Shown: piece by piece, positions 1 to 8,709 of the stretch | Numbering within the stretch: the stretch's first letter is position 1 | Layout: each line of letters opens with the position of its first letter | Source of the DNA: Burkholderia sp. WSM2232 | GTDB lineage: Bacteria > Pseudomonadota > Gammaproteobacteria > Burkholderiales > Burkholderiaceae | DNA length: 64,000 bases | Reading direction: 5' to 3' | Assembly (NCBI RefSeq): GCF_000472545.1 | Contig: NZ_AWZV01000011.1 | Location: 124,001-188,000, forward strand | Notes under the pieces: generated by a model | What the model was told of the DNA's origin: nothing | What the model saw: the letters and a program-made list of their open reading frames with translations, nothing else | Database searches by the model: none | Made by a program: the position numbers and the translations under genes

Positions 1-153
1 GCCCGCATGCGCGTACAGCGGCGCGACTTCGTAAATGCCGTCGCCGAAAATAAAGCCGCGGTCGAGCACCGGCACGCGCGCCTCGGACAACGGCACCACT
101 TCGCCGTTCAGATAAACGATGGGTTCAAGCGAAACATCGGAAAGAGCGGTCAT
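1..153 (-). CDS. D-amino acid aminotransferase, N-terminal part only
   Basis: This is the first 51 codons of a class IV (fold type IV) PLP aminotransferase; the gene runs off the left edge. The visible residues include VYLNGEVVPL, then a VLDRGF(I)FGDGIYEV block. This block is the family hallmark near the N terminus of D-alanine/branched-chain aminotransferases, where the Arg/Phe-Gly-Asp-Gly stretch lies close to the cofactor pocket. D-amino acid aminotransferase is preferred over IlvE because the gene starts 13 bases after the stop of a D-Ala-D-Ala carboxypeptidase, a pairing that would link peptidoglycan D-alanine release to D-amino acid metabolism. That choice rests on context. The PLP lysine lies outside the window. 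Confidence 0.75.
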   Translation of the reverse strand, partial: MTALSDVSLEPIVYLNGEVVPLSEARVPVLDRGFIFGDGIYEVAPLYAHAG

Positions 154-166
154 CGCAGTCGGGTGC

Positions 167-1396
167 TTACTTTTTCTTGTTGAACATGAGCATCAGCGAA
201 TCCCACACGCGGCCGACAATGCCGGCTTGCGGCACCGCCTGCAAGGCGACCACCGGGAACTGCGCGAGCACCTTGCCGTCGGCCACGAGCTTCGCCGTGC
301 CAACCTGCTGGCCGTTGGCGATTGGCGCGATGAGCGGATCGATCTGCTCGATCTGCGGCTTCACCTTGTCGGCCATGCCCTTGGGCACGGTAATGTACTG
401 ATCGCTCTTCACGCCGATCTGCACGGTGTCCTGCGAGCCCTTATAGACGCGCGGCGTGCCGACCACCTGGCTCGCCTTGTACAGGCGCACCGTGTCGTAT
501 GCGGAGTAGCCGTAGTTCAGCATTTTCAGGCTGTCCTGCACGCGGTCGTGCTCCTTCGTCTCACCCATCATCACGGAGACGAGGCGGCGCGACGCCTCGG
601 GCGTGCCCGGCAGAGAACGCTTTGCGCTGGCGATCAGGCAGTAGCCGGCGGCTTGCGTGTGGCCGGTCTTCAGGCCGTCCACCGTCGGGTCGATCCACAA
701 CAGACGGTTGCGGTTCGGCTGCTTGATCTTGTTGTACGTGAATTCCTTGACCGAGAAGATGTTGTAGTAGTCAGGGAAGTCGCGAATCAGGCGCGCCGAC
801 AGCACGGCCAGGTCGCCCGCGGTCGTGTAGTGCTGCGGATCGGGCATGCCGTTCACGTCGGCGAAATGCGTATGCGTCATGCCGAGGCGCTGGGCCTCCG
901 TGTTCATCATGTTGACGAACTGTGCCTCGCTGCCGCCCACCAGTTCGGCGAGCGCAATGGCGGCGTCGTTGCCCGACTGGACAATCATGCCGTACACCAG
1001 ATCGTGCACGGTGACGGGCTTGTTCGCCTCGATGAACATGCGCGATTCGTCGGTACGCACGCGGCGCACCGCTTCGCCCGGCGTCACCGTCTGGTCCATC
1101 GTGATTTTCTTCGTCTGGAGCGCTTCGAAGACGAGATACGCGGTCATCAGCTTCGTGAGCGATGCCGGTTCTACGCGCTCGTCCGGGTTGCCCGATGCGA
1201 GAACCTGATTGCTGGTCGCGTCGACCAGCACCCACGAACGCGCATTCACCGCCGGCGGCGGCACTTGCGCGAACGCGGTGCTGGCCACGAGCGTGGCGGG
1301 CAGCACAACGCCGAGCGTCAATGCGCGGCTTACCGTGGAGGCAACGAGAGATGCAACAGAAGGAAAAGACAGGCGGCCGGAGGTGGAAAAACGCAT
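167..1396 (-). CDS. dacC: D-alanyl-D-alanine carboxypeptidase (PBP5/6 family)
   Basis: This is a periplasmic serine peptidase that trims the terminal D-Ala from peptidoglycan stem pentapeptides. The 409-residue protein has a signal peptide (cleavage likely after AFA near residue 43). All three penicillin-binding motifs are present: SLTK at about 79-82 (Ser79 nucleophile, Lys82), SGN at 141-143 and KTG at 243-245. The C-terminal PBP5 beta domain follows. It ends in a short hydrophobic/basic tail (LMLMFNKKK) that could act as the amphipathic membrane anchor. The start is the ATG of MRFSTSGRL; an upstream in-frame start at 1555 would bury the signal peptide behind about 53 unrelated residues. 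It is probably co-transcribed with the downstream aminotransferase. The exact paralogue name (dacA, dacC or dacD) is a guess. Confidence 0.9.
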   Translation of the reverse strand: MRFSTSGRLSFPSVASLVASTVSRALTLGVVLPATLVASTAFAQVPPPAVNARSWVLVDATSNQVLASGNPDERVEPASLTKLMTAYLVFEALQTKKITMDQTVTPGEAVRRVRTDESRMFIEANKPVTVHDLVYGMIVQSGNDAAIALAELVGGSEAQFVNMMNTEAQRLGMTHTHFADVNGMPDPQHYTTAGDLAVLSARLIRDFPDYYNIFSVKEFTYNKIKQPNRNRLLWIDPTVDGLKTGHTQAAGYCLIASAKRSLPGTPEASRRLVSVMMGETKEHDRVQDSLKMLNYGYSAYDTVRLYKASQVVGTPRVYKGSQDTVQIGVKSDQYITVPKGMADKVKPQIEQIDPLIAPIANGQQVGTAKLVADGKVLAQFPVVALQAVPQAGIVGRVWDSLMLMFNKKK

Positions 1397-1631
1397 AGGG
1401 TCGATTCGTGCAGAAAAATACAACGCGCGAGAGCGCAGAGTTGGGAGAGCCGGTCGGCGAACGTCTGGCCGCCACGATATGAGGCGTAACGGCTCGGGCG
1501 CCCGTTGGACTTCCGGCCACGCGATCGGTTCACGCAGCACGCCTGCAACCGGCACCGCTGCGCGCGTGGAAAGAGCCTACGCGTCGCGCGAACTGCCGGC
1601 ATGGCCGTGCTGCGCCCAAAAAAGAGCGCCC

Positions 1632-1637
1632 ATTATA
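1632..1637 (-). promoter_or_regulatory. -10 element likely serving dacC, within gap 1397-1731
   Basis: The minus strand reads TATAAT here, the only consensus -10 box in the 335-base gap between the small hydrolase and dacC. It points towards dacC and would give a leader of about 225 bases. No good TTGACA box is seen 16-18 bases upstream. The rest of the gap shows no gene-like frame on either strand. Confidence 0.45.
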
Positions 1638-1731
1638 CGCGCGCTACTCTCCCAACTTCGCGTAACGGCGGGCAATTAATGGTGAGTTTTTGCCTACCTG
1701 TACCCCGCAAATCGAGATGCGGCCCATTCGA

Positions 1732-2376
1732 TCAGCGCCACGCGTCGACGATGATCCGCTTCAGGATGTGCAGCTTGCGATGCAGGAAATGCTCGGCACC
1801 CGGAATCACCACGACAGGCAATTCCTGCGGCCGCGCCCAGTCGTAAACGGATTGAATGGGAACCGTGTCGTCCGTCTCGCCGTGAATCACCAGCGTGTTT
1901 TCCGGCACCGGCGCGACTTCCCAGCGGCTCGCGGCGGTGCCGACGAACACCATGCGCTCGATCTGCTGGCCTTCCTCGCGCAGCTTCGCGGCCACGTGCG
2001 ACAACACGAAAGTGCCGAACGAAAAGCCCGCCAGCACGAGCGGCAGATCGCCCTGCTCCGGCTGTGCGCGCATGTGGTCGAGCACCGCGCGCAAATCGTC
2101 GCGCTCGCCGATGCCCGCATCGTGCTCGCCTTGCGTTTGCCCTACGCCGCGAAAGTTCGAGCGATACGTTATGTAGTTCAACTGCACGAGCGTGCGCGCG
2201 AGTGTCTGGGCGACCTTGTTGTCCATCGTGCCGCCAAAGAGCGGATGCGGGTGCGCCACGAGCGCAATGCCGCGCGGCGCGGCGCCGTTTTCGCGCGCCT
2301 CGTCCGGCAGGTCGAGCGCGACCTCGATCTTGCCGACCGGGCCGTCGATCAGGTACTTCTTCGTATGTACATTCAT
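1732..2376 (-). CDS. alpha/beta hydrolase (dienelactone-hydrolase-like)
   Basis: This is a cytoplasmic alpha/beta-hydrolase of 214 residues with no signal peptide. Seen features are an oxyanion-loop segment AHPHPLFGGTMDNK (about 41-54), an NFRGVG strand, the nucleophile elbow GFSFG (Ser119), an acid candidate in GETDD (about 167-170) and a catalytic His in GAEHFLH (His196). The HPHPxxGG plus NFRGVG pattern is that of a widespread proteobacterial group usually called alpha/beta hydrolase or CocE/NonD-like; no substrate is known. It starts 8 bases after the stop of the upstream ferredoxin gene, so the two form a transcription unit. Confidence 0.85.
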   Translation of the reverse strand: MNVHTKKYLIDGPVGKIEVALDLPDEARENGAAPRGIALVAHPHPLFGGTMDNKVAQTLARTLVQLNYITYRSNFRGVGQTQGEHDAGIGERDDLRAVLDHMRAQPEQGDLPLVLAGFSFGTFVLSHVAAKLREEGQQIERMVFVGTAASRWEVAPVPENTLVIHGETDDTVPIQSVYDWARPQELPVVVIPGAEHFLHRKLHILKRIIVDAWR

Positions 2377-2384
2377 GGTGGCGC

Positions 2385-2708
2385 TTATTGATCGATTTTC
2401 AGACGCTCGACAATCTTGCCGTTCGCGAGATGCGAGTCGACGATTTCGTCGATATCGCTTTCATCCACATACGTGTACCAGACGCCTTCCGGATAGACCA
2501 CCAGCGTCGGGCCAAGCTCGCAGCGGTCGAGACAACCCGCCTTGTTGATGCGCACCTGGCCGGGGCCCGCCAGGCCGAGTTTCTTCACGCGCTTTTTCGC
2601 GTGCTCCTGCATGGCCTGTGCGTTGCAGTTCGCGCAGCTCGGGCGCTCCGCGCCAGGTTCTCGCTGATTCAGGCAAAAGAAGACGTGATATTTGTAGAAC
2701 GAGTCCAT
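2385..2708 (-). CDS. thioredoxin-like [2Fe-2S] ferredoxin
   Basis: This is a 107-residue protein of the thioredoxin-fold 2Fe-2S ferredoxin family. Cysteines at 12, 25, 28, 59 and 63 are visible; Cys12, Cys25, Cys59 and Cys63 fit the usual spacing of cluster ligands, with AGCLDRCELGP as the characteristic second pair. It is a small soluble electron carrier whose partner is unknown. It directly precedes the alpha/beta hydrolase gene (8 bases), an arrangement that suggests joint transcription but does not reveal a shared reaction. Confidence 0.88.
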   Translation of the reverse strand: MDSFYKYHVFFCLNQREPGAERPSCANCNAQAMQEHAKKRVKKLGLAGPGQVRINKAGCLDRCELGPTLVVYPEGVWYTYVDESDIDEIVDSHLANGKIVERLKIDQ

Positions 2709-2823
2709 GATCTAAGGGGAAGGCTGTCAGAAGGGCAATAGTGCAGCAGAACGCGGTTTGGCGCAGCAGCGCGGTGTTTTTTTGCGGATGCGGGCGTGAG
2801 CGATGGCGCTGTGGCTCGCCGGC

Positions 2824-3981
2824 TCACGCGCGCCGCGTGCGCCGACCGAGCCACACCCGCTCGACGACAAACGCGAGCCACACGAGCGCCGCATACGGCC
2901 ACACCCACGCGAGCCAGCGCGCGAGTCCGTTGAAGTGCAGATACCGCCCTTGCCGCCAGTCGGCCAGCACCACGTCGAAATAAGGATTCACCGGCAGCAG
3001 GTTCACGAACACCAGCGTCACGACCAGCGCAGCGGCCGCGAGCGCCGCCCGCGCGCTGCGCCGCAGACGCAGCGCGGCGAGCCCGAGCAACGCGCCGCAG
3101 CCGAGGCCCGCCAGACCGCCCGGCGTCGCCCAGTCGAAAGCAAGGCCCGATTGCGATTGCAGGAATGTCGCGCCCGCCTTCACGCCCAGCGTCGCGACGC
3201 TGAACAGCAGCAACAGCCGCACGCGCGGCGCATGGCGGCGCACCGACAAGGAAGCGAGCGCAAGCGCGGCGAACAGATTGAGCGTCGTGATGAGCGCTTC
3301 CCACGCGTCGTCCGGCAACCACGCGGCGACCCAGGCCGGCCATGCGCTGACGTGCCAGGCCGCCGGCGCCCATGCGAACAGCGCGTCCTGTGTCGTGGAG
3401 TCGAAACGCGCCCACAGCGCGCGCGGCCAGTTGCCGAGTCCGAGCAGGCGCGGCGACGGATACATCGTCGCAAACGGCCAGGCCGCCACGAGACACGCCA
3501 GCGCCGCGCTGTCGCGCTCGAACCACATGAGCCGCAAGCGCCGCAACAAGCCGCGGTCGAGCAGCGCGCCCGTGGCAGGCGACATGATCGCCGCGCCGAG
3601 CAGCGCGCCGAGCGCATTGGCCGCGAGATCGAGGTTCGAGGCGACGCGCGTCGGCAAATAGGTTTGCACGGCTTCCATCACGCCCGACAGCAGCCCGCCC
3701 AGCACGAACGCCAGCGCAACCGCGAGCGGCCCGCGCCAGCGAGGGTAGAGCGCGAGCACCATGAGCGCGCCAAACGGCATGTAGCCGAGCACGTTGGTGA
3801 CGACGTCGAACGCCGTCAGGTACTGCGGCATCGGATCGGAAAGAAACGCGAGGGGCCCGAGGCCGAGCGAGCGCCAGCCCATGAACGGATACCACGATCC
3901 GTAGACGATCAGCGCGGTGTACAACAGCAGCGCCTGGCGCGAGAGCACCGAAGGACGGCGCAGCCACGATCGTTCGCTCAT
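2824..3981 (-). CDS. VanZ-family integral membrane protein
   Basis: This is a 385-residue polytopic membrane protein. The N-terminal part (about 15-140) has the VanZ-like layout: a first helix, the WYPFMGW motif, a periplasmic segment with TAFDVVTNVLGYMPFG, and the GVMEAVQTYLPTRVASNLDLAANALGALLG block, which is the most conserved part of the family. The rest holds further hydrophobic helices of no recognised domain. The start is the ATG of MSERSW; the upstream in-frame extension is arginine-rich shadow sequence. It begins 31 bases after the auxiliary lipoprotein gene of the MCE transport operon and on the same strand, so it may be the last gene of that unit. Its function is unknown; VanZ of Enterococcus is linked to teicoplanin resistance, and that should not be carried over. 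Confidence 0.85.
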   Translation of the reverse strand: MSERSWLRRPSVLSRQALLLYTALIVYGSWYPFMGWRSLGLGPLAFLSDPMPQYLTAFDVVTNVLGYMPFGALMVLALYPRWRGPLAVALAFVLGGLLSGVMEAVQTYLPTRVASNLDLAANALGALLGAAIMSPATGALLDRGLLRRLRLMWFERDSAALACLVAAWPFATMYPSPRLLGLGNWPRALWARFDSTTQDALFAWAPAAWHVSAWPAWVAAWLPDDAWEALITTLNLFAALALASLSVRRHAPRVRLLLLFSVATLGVKAGATFLQSQSGLAFDWATPGGLAGLGCGALLGLAALRLRRSARAALAAAALVVTLVFVNLLPVNPYFDVVLADWRQGRYLHFNGLARWLAWVWPYAALVWLAFVVERVWLGRRTRRA

Positions 3982-4012
3982 GCAGCGCTCCGTTGCGTGC
4001 GCTGCGCGCCCG

Positions 4013-4654
4013 TCATTGCGCGGCGACCAGCGCCTGCACGCCGAGCCAGGCGCCGATTTGCGCGACGAGGTCGTCGCTCGCCGCAGCAAGGGCCTGGGCG
4101 CCGCCGGCTGCGTCGGCGGAACGGGACGGCGCACGCGAGATGAAAGTGCGCTGGCCGATCAGCTTGCCGTTTTGCATCAGCGTGGCGCGCGCGGTCACCG
4201 CCGCATGGCTTTGCGACTGGCTGTCGAAAACCTGCTCGAACACGCTCAGATCGATTTTCAGCACGGGCGCGGCCACGCCGTCTGCACCCGTCAGCACGGT
4301 GCCGCGCGAACTCAGCGCGCCGCGCAGACGCTGCGTGAGCAGCACCGAGGGCGGCATCGTCCAATGGCTGTTCGCGTACGCGGCGACCTGCTGCGAGTCC
4401 GCATAGCCGAGCCGGTAGACGAGCTTGTCGGACTGCAGCGCTTCGGGCGCGCTCACGTCCAGCACCTTCACGGTCGGCTGCATTCCCGCCGGGGTTGCCG
4501 GCTTCGGTGGGCCGAAGTCATAACGGATGTCCGACAGGGCGGCCGGCGTGCTCGTGCAGCCGGCAACCAGCAGGCCGACGGCGGCGAGCGCCGCGCACGC
4601 CGCGCCCGCGCGCGTGATGCGCGAGGACAACGACCGGCGAATGGAGCGTGACAT
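4013..4654 (-). CDS. ABC-type transport auxiliary lipoprotein (PqiC/DUF330-like)
   Basis: This is a 213-residue outer-membrane-type lipoprotein with a lipobox LLVAGC (lipidated Cys33) after a hydrophobic signal. The mature part has the pattern of the ABC-transport-auxiliary family: YDFGPP near the N terminus, then DVSAPEAL, RLGYADSQQVAAYANSHWTMPPSVLL and a C-terminal helix. Such proteins accompany MCE transporters and are thought to form the outer-membrane end of the lipid path, as PqiC does for PqiB. It starts 30 bases after the MlaD-like gene, which supports membership of the same operon. Confidence 0.88.
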   Translation of the reverse strand: MSRSIRRSLSSRITRAGAACAALAAVGLLVAGCTSTPAALSDIRYDFGPPKPATPAGMQPTVKVLDVSAPEALQSDKLVYRLGYADSQQVAAYANSHWTMPPSVLLTQRLRGALSSRGTVLTGADGVAAPVLKIDLSVFEQVFDSQSQSHAAVTARATLMQNGKLIGQRTFISRAPSRSADAAGGAQALAAASDDLVAQIGAWLGVQALVAAQ

Positions 4655-4684
4655 GACAATCTTCCTTTCTTCAATCTTTCGGAT

Positions 4685-5647
4685 TCATTTTGCGGCGTGT
4701 GGCGCGGGCCACGTGAAACCAGCCTCGCCCGGCCCCGGCGCCGCAGCCGGCGCGCCGAACAGCACGCTGCGCGGGCTGGTGCTGAACGTATCGGCGGCGC
4801 GGTCCACCGAGCGCGCGGCCGAGCGCACGTCTTCGGCAAGCGAATTGACGCGCGGCAACGTGTCGTAACCGACTCGCGCCGACAGCTCCTGCAACGAGCC
4901 GTTCATCGCGGTAAGCGCGTCGCCCGCCTGTTGCGCGGCCGTGCCGACCTTGTTCAGGTTGCTCTCGAACGGCCCGTCCGGGCGGTTCAGGCTCGTGATC
5001 AACTGGTTGGTCGAGGCGAGCGTGCTGTCCAGCTTGTCGATGGTGGCGGGCAGCTTGCCGGCCGCGGGCGCCATCTGCTGCGTGAGCGTGGCCACGCCGT
5101 CAGCGGCCTTCTGGATGCTGGCCGCCGTGCCGTGCAGCTGATCGACCATTTCCTTCGACAGCAGATTGTCGACGTCGTCCGTAACCCTTTCGAGTTTCTT
5201 CAGCAGCACGTCGCCGCGTTGCTGCAACTGATCGAGCAGGCCCGGGCGCATCGGCAACTGCGCGACCTGCTTCGCCGACGAAGGCAGCGGCGACGGATCG
5301 TGCCCCGTATCGTCGAGCTGGATGAAGGCAATGCCCGTCACGCCCTGGAAGCCGAGGCTGCCGTACGTGGAATGCGTGATCGGCGCGTGCGTATCGACCA
5401 GAATGCGGATCACGATCTGGCCCGGATGGTCGCGGTCGAACTTGATGGACTGCACCTTGCCGACGTCGAGCCCGCGATAGCGCACCGCGGCGTCGCTAAA
5501 AAGGCCGGTTACGTTGGTGCGCGCAATCAGATCGTACGGCACGCGCACCGCGCGGTCGACATTGAACAAAAATGCCGCCGTGGCAATCGCCGCGAGCAGG
5601 ACGACCGTGAAGAGCCCTGCCCAGAACGCATGTGATTTGTTTTCCAT
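4685..5647 (-). CDS. MCE/MlaD-family substrate-binding protein
   Basis: This is a 320-residue inner-membrane-anchored periplasmic protein with one N-terminal helix (about 7-27), an MCE domain (about 39-115, with AAVRYRGLDVGKVQ and YGSLGFQGVTGIAFIQL) and a long helical/coiled-coil tail rich in Leu, Asn and Gln. MCE proteins form hexameric rings that pass phospholipid or other hydrophobic molecules. The start is the ATG of MENKSHAFWAG; the frame stays open far upstream but there it overlaps the ATPase gene. It is longer than single-domain MlaD (about 180 residues), so it is nearer to Mce/Ttg2C-like or YebT-type single-MCE proteins with a helical needle. Confidence 0.9.
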   Translation of the reverse strand: MENKSHAFWAGLFTVVLLAAIATAAFLFNVDRAVRVPYDLIARTNVTGLFSDAAVRYRGLDVGKVQSIKFDRDHPGQIVIRILVDTHAPITHSTYGSLGFQGVTGIAFIQLDDTGHDPSPLPSSAKQVAQLPMRPGLLDQLQQRGDVLLKKLERVTDDVDNLLSKEMVDQLHGTAASIQKAADGVATLTQQMAPAAGKLPATIDKLDSTLASTNQLITSLNRPDGPFESNLNKVGTAAQQAGDALTAMNGSLQELSARVGYDTLPRVNSLAEDVRSAARSVDRAADTFSTSPRSVLFGAPAAAPGPGEAGFTWPAPHAAK

Positions 5648-5676
5648 TACCGGGTTCCCTGATTGACGGCCCAGAT

Positions 5677-6555
5677 CTACAGCGACAATGCCGACGACGC
5701 TGGCTCGAGCGCCGCGTGCGGCAGTTTCGCGCGCCGTTCGGGCGGCAGCGCCTGCAGCGCGCGCCGCCCGCGCAAGCCGAGAAAATATTCGCGGATAAAA
5801 GGGTGATCGACGCCCGCGGCCTCTTCCACCGGTGCGGCGACCAGCACCTTGCGATCCGCCAGCACCGCCACGCGCGTGGACAGCGCCACCATCGTGTCGA
5901 GATCGTGCGTGACCATCACGACTGTCAGGCCGAGCGCGCGATGCAGTGCCGAGATCAGCTCGACGAACTCGTCGGACGCCTGAGGATCGAGGCCGGCGGT
6001 CGGTTCGTCGAGAAACAGCAGTTCGGGTTCGAGCGCGATAGCGCGCGCAATGCCGACGCGCTTGATCATGCCGCCCGACAGCGCCGACGGCATTTTCGAC
6101 GCGTGCTTGCACGGCAGGCCGACCATCTCCAGCTTCAGCATGACGATGTCGCGCAGCAGATCCTCCGGCACCTTGCCGAGCTCGCGCACCGGCTGCGCGA
6201 CGTTGTCGAACACCGACAGCGACGAGAACAGCGCCCCGCGCTGAAACAGCATGCCCGAGCGGCTGCGCATGAGCAGCGCGGTTTCCGGCGAGATGGTCGC
6301 GAGGTCCTCGCCGAACAGCTTGATGGTTCCCGACGAAGGCCGCTCGAGCCCGAGAATCTGCCGCACGAGCGTGGTTTTGCCGGAGCCCGAACCGCCGACA
6401 ATCGACACGATTTCGCCGCGCCGCACGTCGAGATTCAGGTGCTGATGCACGATGTGGCGACCATAGCGCTTGGTGACGTCGATCACCTCGATCACCGGTT
6501 CGGCGATAGAAGGCATCGGCTGGCCGCGCACGGCCTGTGTGAGCGGCGCGATCAT
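5677..6555 (-). CDS. MCE transporter ATP-binding protein (MlaF-like)
   Basis: This is a cytoplasmic ATPase of an MCE-type lipid transporter, 292 residues. The Walker A motif GGSGSGKT is at 54-61, the Q-loop follows in MLFQRGALFSSLSV (the LFQ.GALF form is typical of MlaF), the signature LSGGM is at 159-163, Walker B LLFLDEP at 179-185 and the switch His217 in VTHD. Its ATG overlaps the stop of the permease gene by four bases (ATGA), so the two are translationally coupled. The C-terminal 30 residues after the switch region are longer than in E. coli MlaF and rich in Ala/Arg. Confidence 0.92.
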   Translation of the reverse strand: MIAPLTQAVRGQPMPSIAEPVIEVIDVTKRYGRHIVHQHLNLDVRRGEIVSIVGGSGSGKTTLVRQILGLERPSSGTIKLFGEDLATISPETALLMRSRSGMLFQRGALFSSLSVFDNVAQPVRELGKVPEDLLRDIVMLKLEMVGLPCKHASKMPSALSGGMIKRVGIARAIALEPELLFLDEPTAGLDPQASDEFVELISALHRALGLTVVMVTHDLDTMVALSTRVAVLADRKVLVAAPVEEAAGVDHPFIREYFLGLRGRRALQALPPERRAKLPHAALEPASSALSL

Positions 6556-7721
6556 CCGAGCCCCACCTTCTGGAACAGGATTGCAAACACCGCGTCCGCG
6601 AGAATCACGATAGTAATCGACGTCACGACCGAGGTCGTCGTGCCTTCGCCGAGGCTCTCCGAATTGGCCTTGATGCGAAAGCCGAAGTGGCAGCCGACAA
6701 TCGCGATCAGCATGCCGAAGGCGACGCCCTTGCCGAGCCCGATCCACAGATTCGCGACAGGCACCACACCCGGCAGCGCGCGCGCGAAGTAGCTCATGTC
6801 GATGCCAAGCACGATCTTCGCGGCGACCGCGCCGCCCGTCAACGCAATGATGTTGGTCCACATGACGAGCAGCGGCATGGCCACGCCGAGCGCGACCACG
6901 CGCGGCAGAATGAGCCGCAGGCCGTGCGGGATGCCCATCACGCGCATGGCGTCGAGTTCTTCGGTCACGCGCATCACGCCGATCTGCGCGGTGATTGCCG
7001 AGCCCGAGCGGCCCGCCACGAGAATCGCCGAGAGCACCGGCCCGAGTTCGCGGATCACCGAGAGCCCGAGGATATTCACGATGTACTGATTCGCGCCGAA
7101 GAGCCGCAATTGCTGCGCGGACAGATAGCTGAGCACGATGCCGATCAGGAACGCGACGAGCGCGGTGATCGGCAGCGCTCTCGTGCCGGCGTTGTAGATG
7201 TTGGCCGAGATTTCGGTCCACGGCGTGATGGCCGGTTTGCGCGCGATCGCGAGCAGGTCGAGCACGACGCGCCCGAGCATCGCCACGCCGCCATACAGAT
7301 GCTCGAAAAACGAAAAGATGCCGAGCCCGAGCCGCGTGAACGGATCGAATCTGACGACCGGTTCAGCGGTTTCGCGCACCGTGTCGAGCAGCGCGATGCG
7401 CTCGAAAATGTCGCGCTGCGTGGCGGTGAGCTCGGTGTCGGGCGGCATTCTGTGGCCCCACACGCGCCACAGCGCCTGGCCCCCGACATGGTCCATCCGG
7501 TCGATACGCGACAGGTCCCATTGGCCGATGCCTTCGGCGCCTTCGAGCGAGCGCAATTGCGGGATCACGTGCCCGGTTGCGCGGTCGCGCGCGAGCGCGA
7601 GCGCCGTCCACTGGCCCGAGAGCCGGACGATCTTGCCTTGGCTGCCGGCCGCGACTTCGAGGCCGGGCGGAGTGTCGTAGTTCAAGGATCGTTGCAATCT
7701 GGTTATCGGATTAGCGGCCAT
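6552..7721 (-). CDS. MCE transporter permease with N-terminal STAS-like domain
   Basis: This is a 389-residue inner-membrane permease of the MlaE family. Residues about 30-105 form a STAS-like soluble domain (VRLSGQWTALAL, then GQWDLSRIDRMDHVGGQAL), and the MlaE core follows (about 130-385) with the conserved VIRELGPVLSAILVAGRSGSA loop and EELDAMRVMGI coupling-helix region. It is the first gene of the order permease, ATPase, MlaD-like, lipoprotein. The start ATG of MAANPITRL is chosen because upstream codons fall into the promoter of the divergent birA gene. E. coli keeps STAS (MlaB) as a separate protein; here the fused form makes a separate mlaB unnecessary. Confidence 0.9.
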   Translation of the reverse strand: MAANPITRLQRSLNYDTPPGLEVAAGSQGKIVRLSGQWTALALARDRATGHVIPQLRSLEGAEGIGQWDLSRIDRMDHVGGQALWRVWGHRMPPDTELTATQRDIFERIALLDTVRETAEPVVRFDPFTRLGLGIFSFFEHLYGGVAMLGRVVLDLLAIARKPAITPWTEISANIYNAGTRALPITALVAFLIGIVLSYLSAQQLRLFGANQYIVNILGLSVIRELGPVLSAILVAGRSGSAITAQIGVMRVTEELDAMRVMGIPHGLRLILPRVVALGVAMPLLVMWTNIIALTGGAVAAKIVLGIDMSYFARALPGVVPVANLWIGLGKGVAFGMLIAIVGCHFGFRIKANSESLGEGTTTSVVTSITIVILADAVFAILFQKVGLG

Positions 7722-7778
7722 TGTAACGAAGGCGCAGCTAATCGACCGTGCAGGCGGACTCGCGCGGTTGGCTGTCGC

Positions 7779-7784
7779 TACAAT
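7779..7784 (+). promoter_or_regulatory. possible -10 element of birA-coaX
   Basis: TACAAT lies seven bases before the birA ATG in the 70-base gap between the divergent MCE permease and birA genes. If used, transcription would begin at or near the ATG, giving a leaderless or near-leaderless message; the GGAG at 7786-7789 is too close to the ATG to be a normal ribosome binding site. No clear -35 box is seen. Confidence 0.3.
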
Positions 7785-7791
7785 ACGGAGC

Positions 7792-8709
7792 ATGAACGCT
7801 TCCCGCACTCCGCCCCAAGCTGCGACCGCTGCCGCACATGCGGCCGACTGGCGCATTGACCGTGAACGCGCCGTCACGCTTTTCGGCGCGCACGCGCATG
7901 ACTGGCCGATTGAAATCGTCGAGGAAACCGGCTCGACCAATGCCGACCTCATGGCCCGCGTGAAAGCGCTGCCGCGCCGCGCCGGCGCGCTGCCCCGGCC
8001 TATCGTGCGGGTGGCTTACCTGCAAACTGCCGGGCGTGGCCGGCGTGGCCGTCCGTGGTATGCGGAGCCGGGCAATGCCCTGCTCTTTTCGGTGGCCTGC
8101 GTGCTGCCGCGTCCGCTCGAAGGGCTCGCGGGCCTGAGCCTCGCGGTGGGCGTCGCGCTCGTCGATGGACTGCGCTCGCTGCCTGTCGCCGGCCCCGGCC
8201 AGATCGCGCTGAAGTGGCCGAACGACGTGCTGCTCGAAGGCGACAAGCTCGCCGGCATTCTGATCGAAACCGCGTGGAGCACGGAGCACGCGAGCGCTGT
8301 GGTGATCGGCATCGGCACCAATGTGAAGGGCGCCGACGAGCTTGCCGCGAAAATCGGCGCGCTTGCCGCCGACGCGCCGCCGCAGGCGCGCGGCACGGCG
8401 CCGACCGCGCTGCAGCGCGCGTTGCCGAACGCCAATCTCACGGATACCCTCGCCGCCGAACTCAACGCGCTCGAGCCGGCCTTGCAGCGTTTCGGCGCGG
8501 AGGGCTTCGCGCCGTTCCAGGCGCGCTGGAACGCGATGCATGCCTATGCGGGCCGCGAGGTGGTGCTGCTCGAACAAGGTGAGGAAGTTACGCGCGGGGT
8601 GGCTGCGGGCGTCGACGAGCGCGGCCAGTTGCTGCTCGATACCGCCGCCGGCCGGCAAAGCGTTGCGACCGGCGACGTCTCTCTGCGTCTCGCCAATGGT
8701 GCTGCATGA
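7792..8709 (+). CDS. birA: biotin--[acetyl-CoA-carboxylase] ligase, monofunctional
   Basis: This enzyme joins biotin, through biotinyl-AMP, to the biotin carboxyl carrier protein. The 305-residue protein has TGSTN (46-50), the biotin-adenylate loop GRGRRGR (81-87), KWPNDVLL (141-148) with the DKLAGIL strand after it, and a C-terminal SH3-like domain ([19 protein letters not shown]). There is no winged-helix DNA-binding domain: the catalytic domain begins within about 40 residues of the start. It therefore cannot repress a biotin operon the way E. coli BirA does. The stop overlaps the coaX start by four bases (ATGA), so the genes are coupled. Confidence 0.93.
   Translation: MNASRTPPQAATAAAHAADWRIDRERAVTLFGAHAHDWPIEIVEETGSTNADLMARVKALPRRAGALPRPIVRVAYLQTAGRGRRGRPWYAEPGNALLFSVACVLPRPLEGLAGLSLAVGVALVDGLRSLPVAGPGQIALKWPNDVLLEGDKLAGILIETAWSTEHASAVVIGIGTNVKGADELAAKIGALAADAPPQARGTAPTALQRALPNANLTDTLAAELNALEPALQRFGAEGFAPFQARWNAMHAYAGREVVLLEQGEEVTRGVAAGVDERGQLLLDTAAGRQSVATGDVSLRLANGAA

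Noticed and set aside
2803..4143. 446-codon plus-strand frame over the VanZ gene
   Set aside because: Arg/Gln/Glu-rich shadow sequence; the minus strand encodes membrane helices with the VanZ motif.
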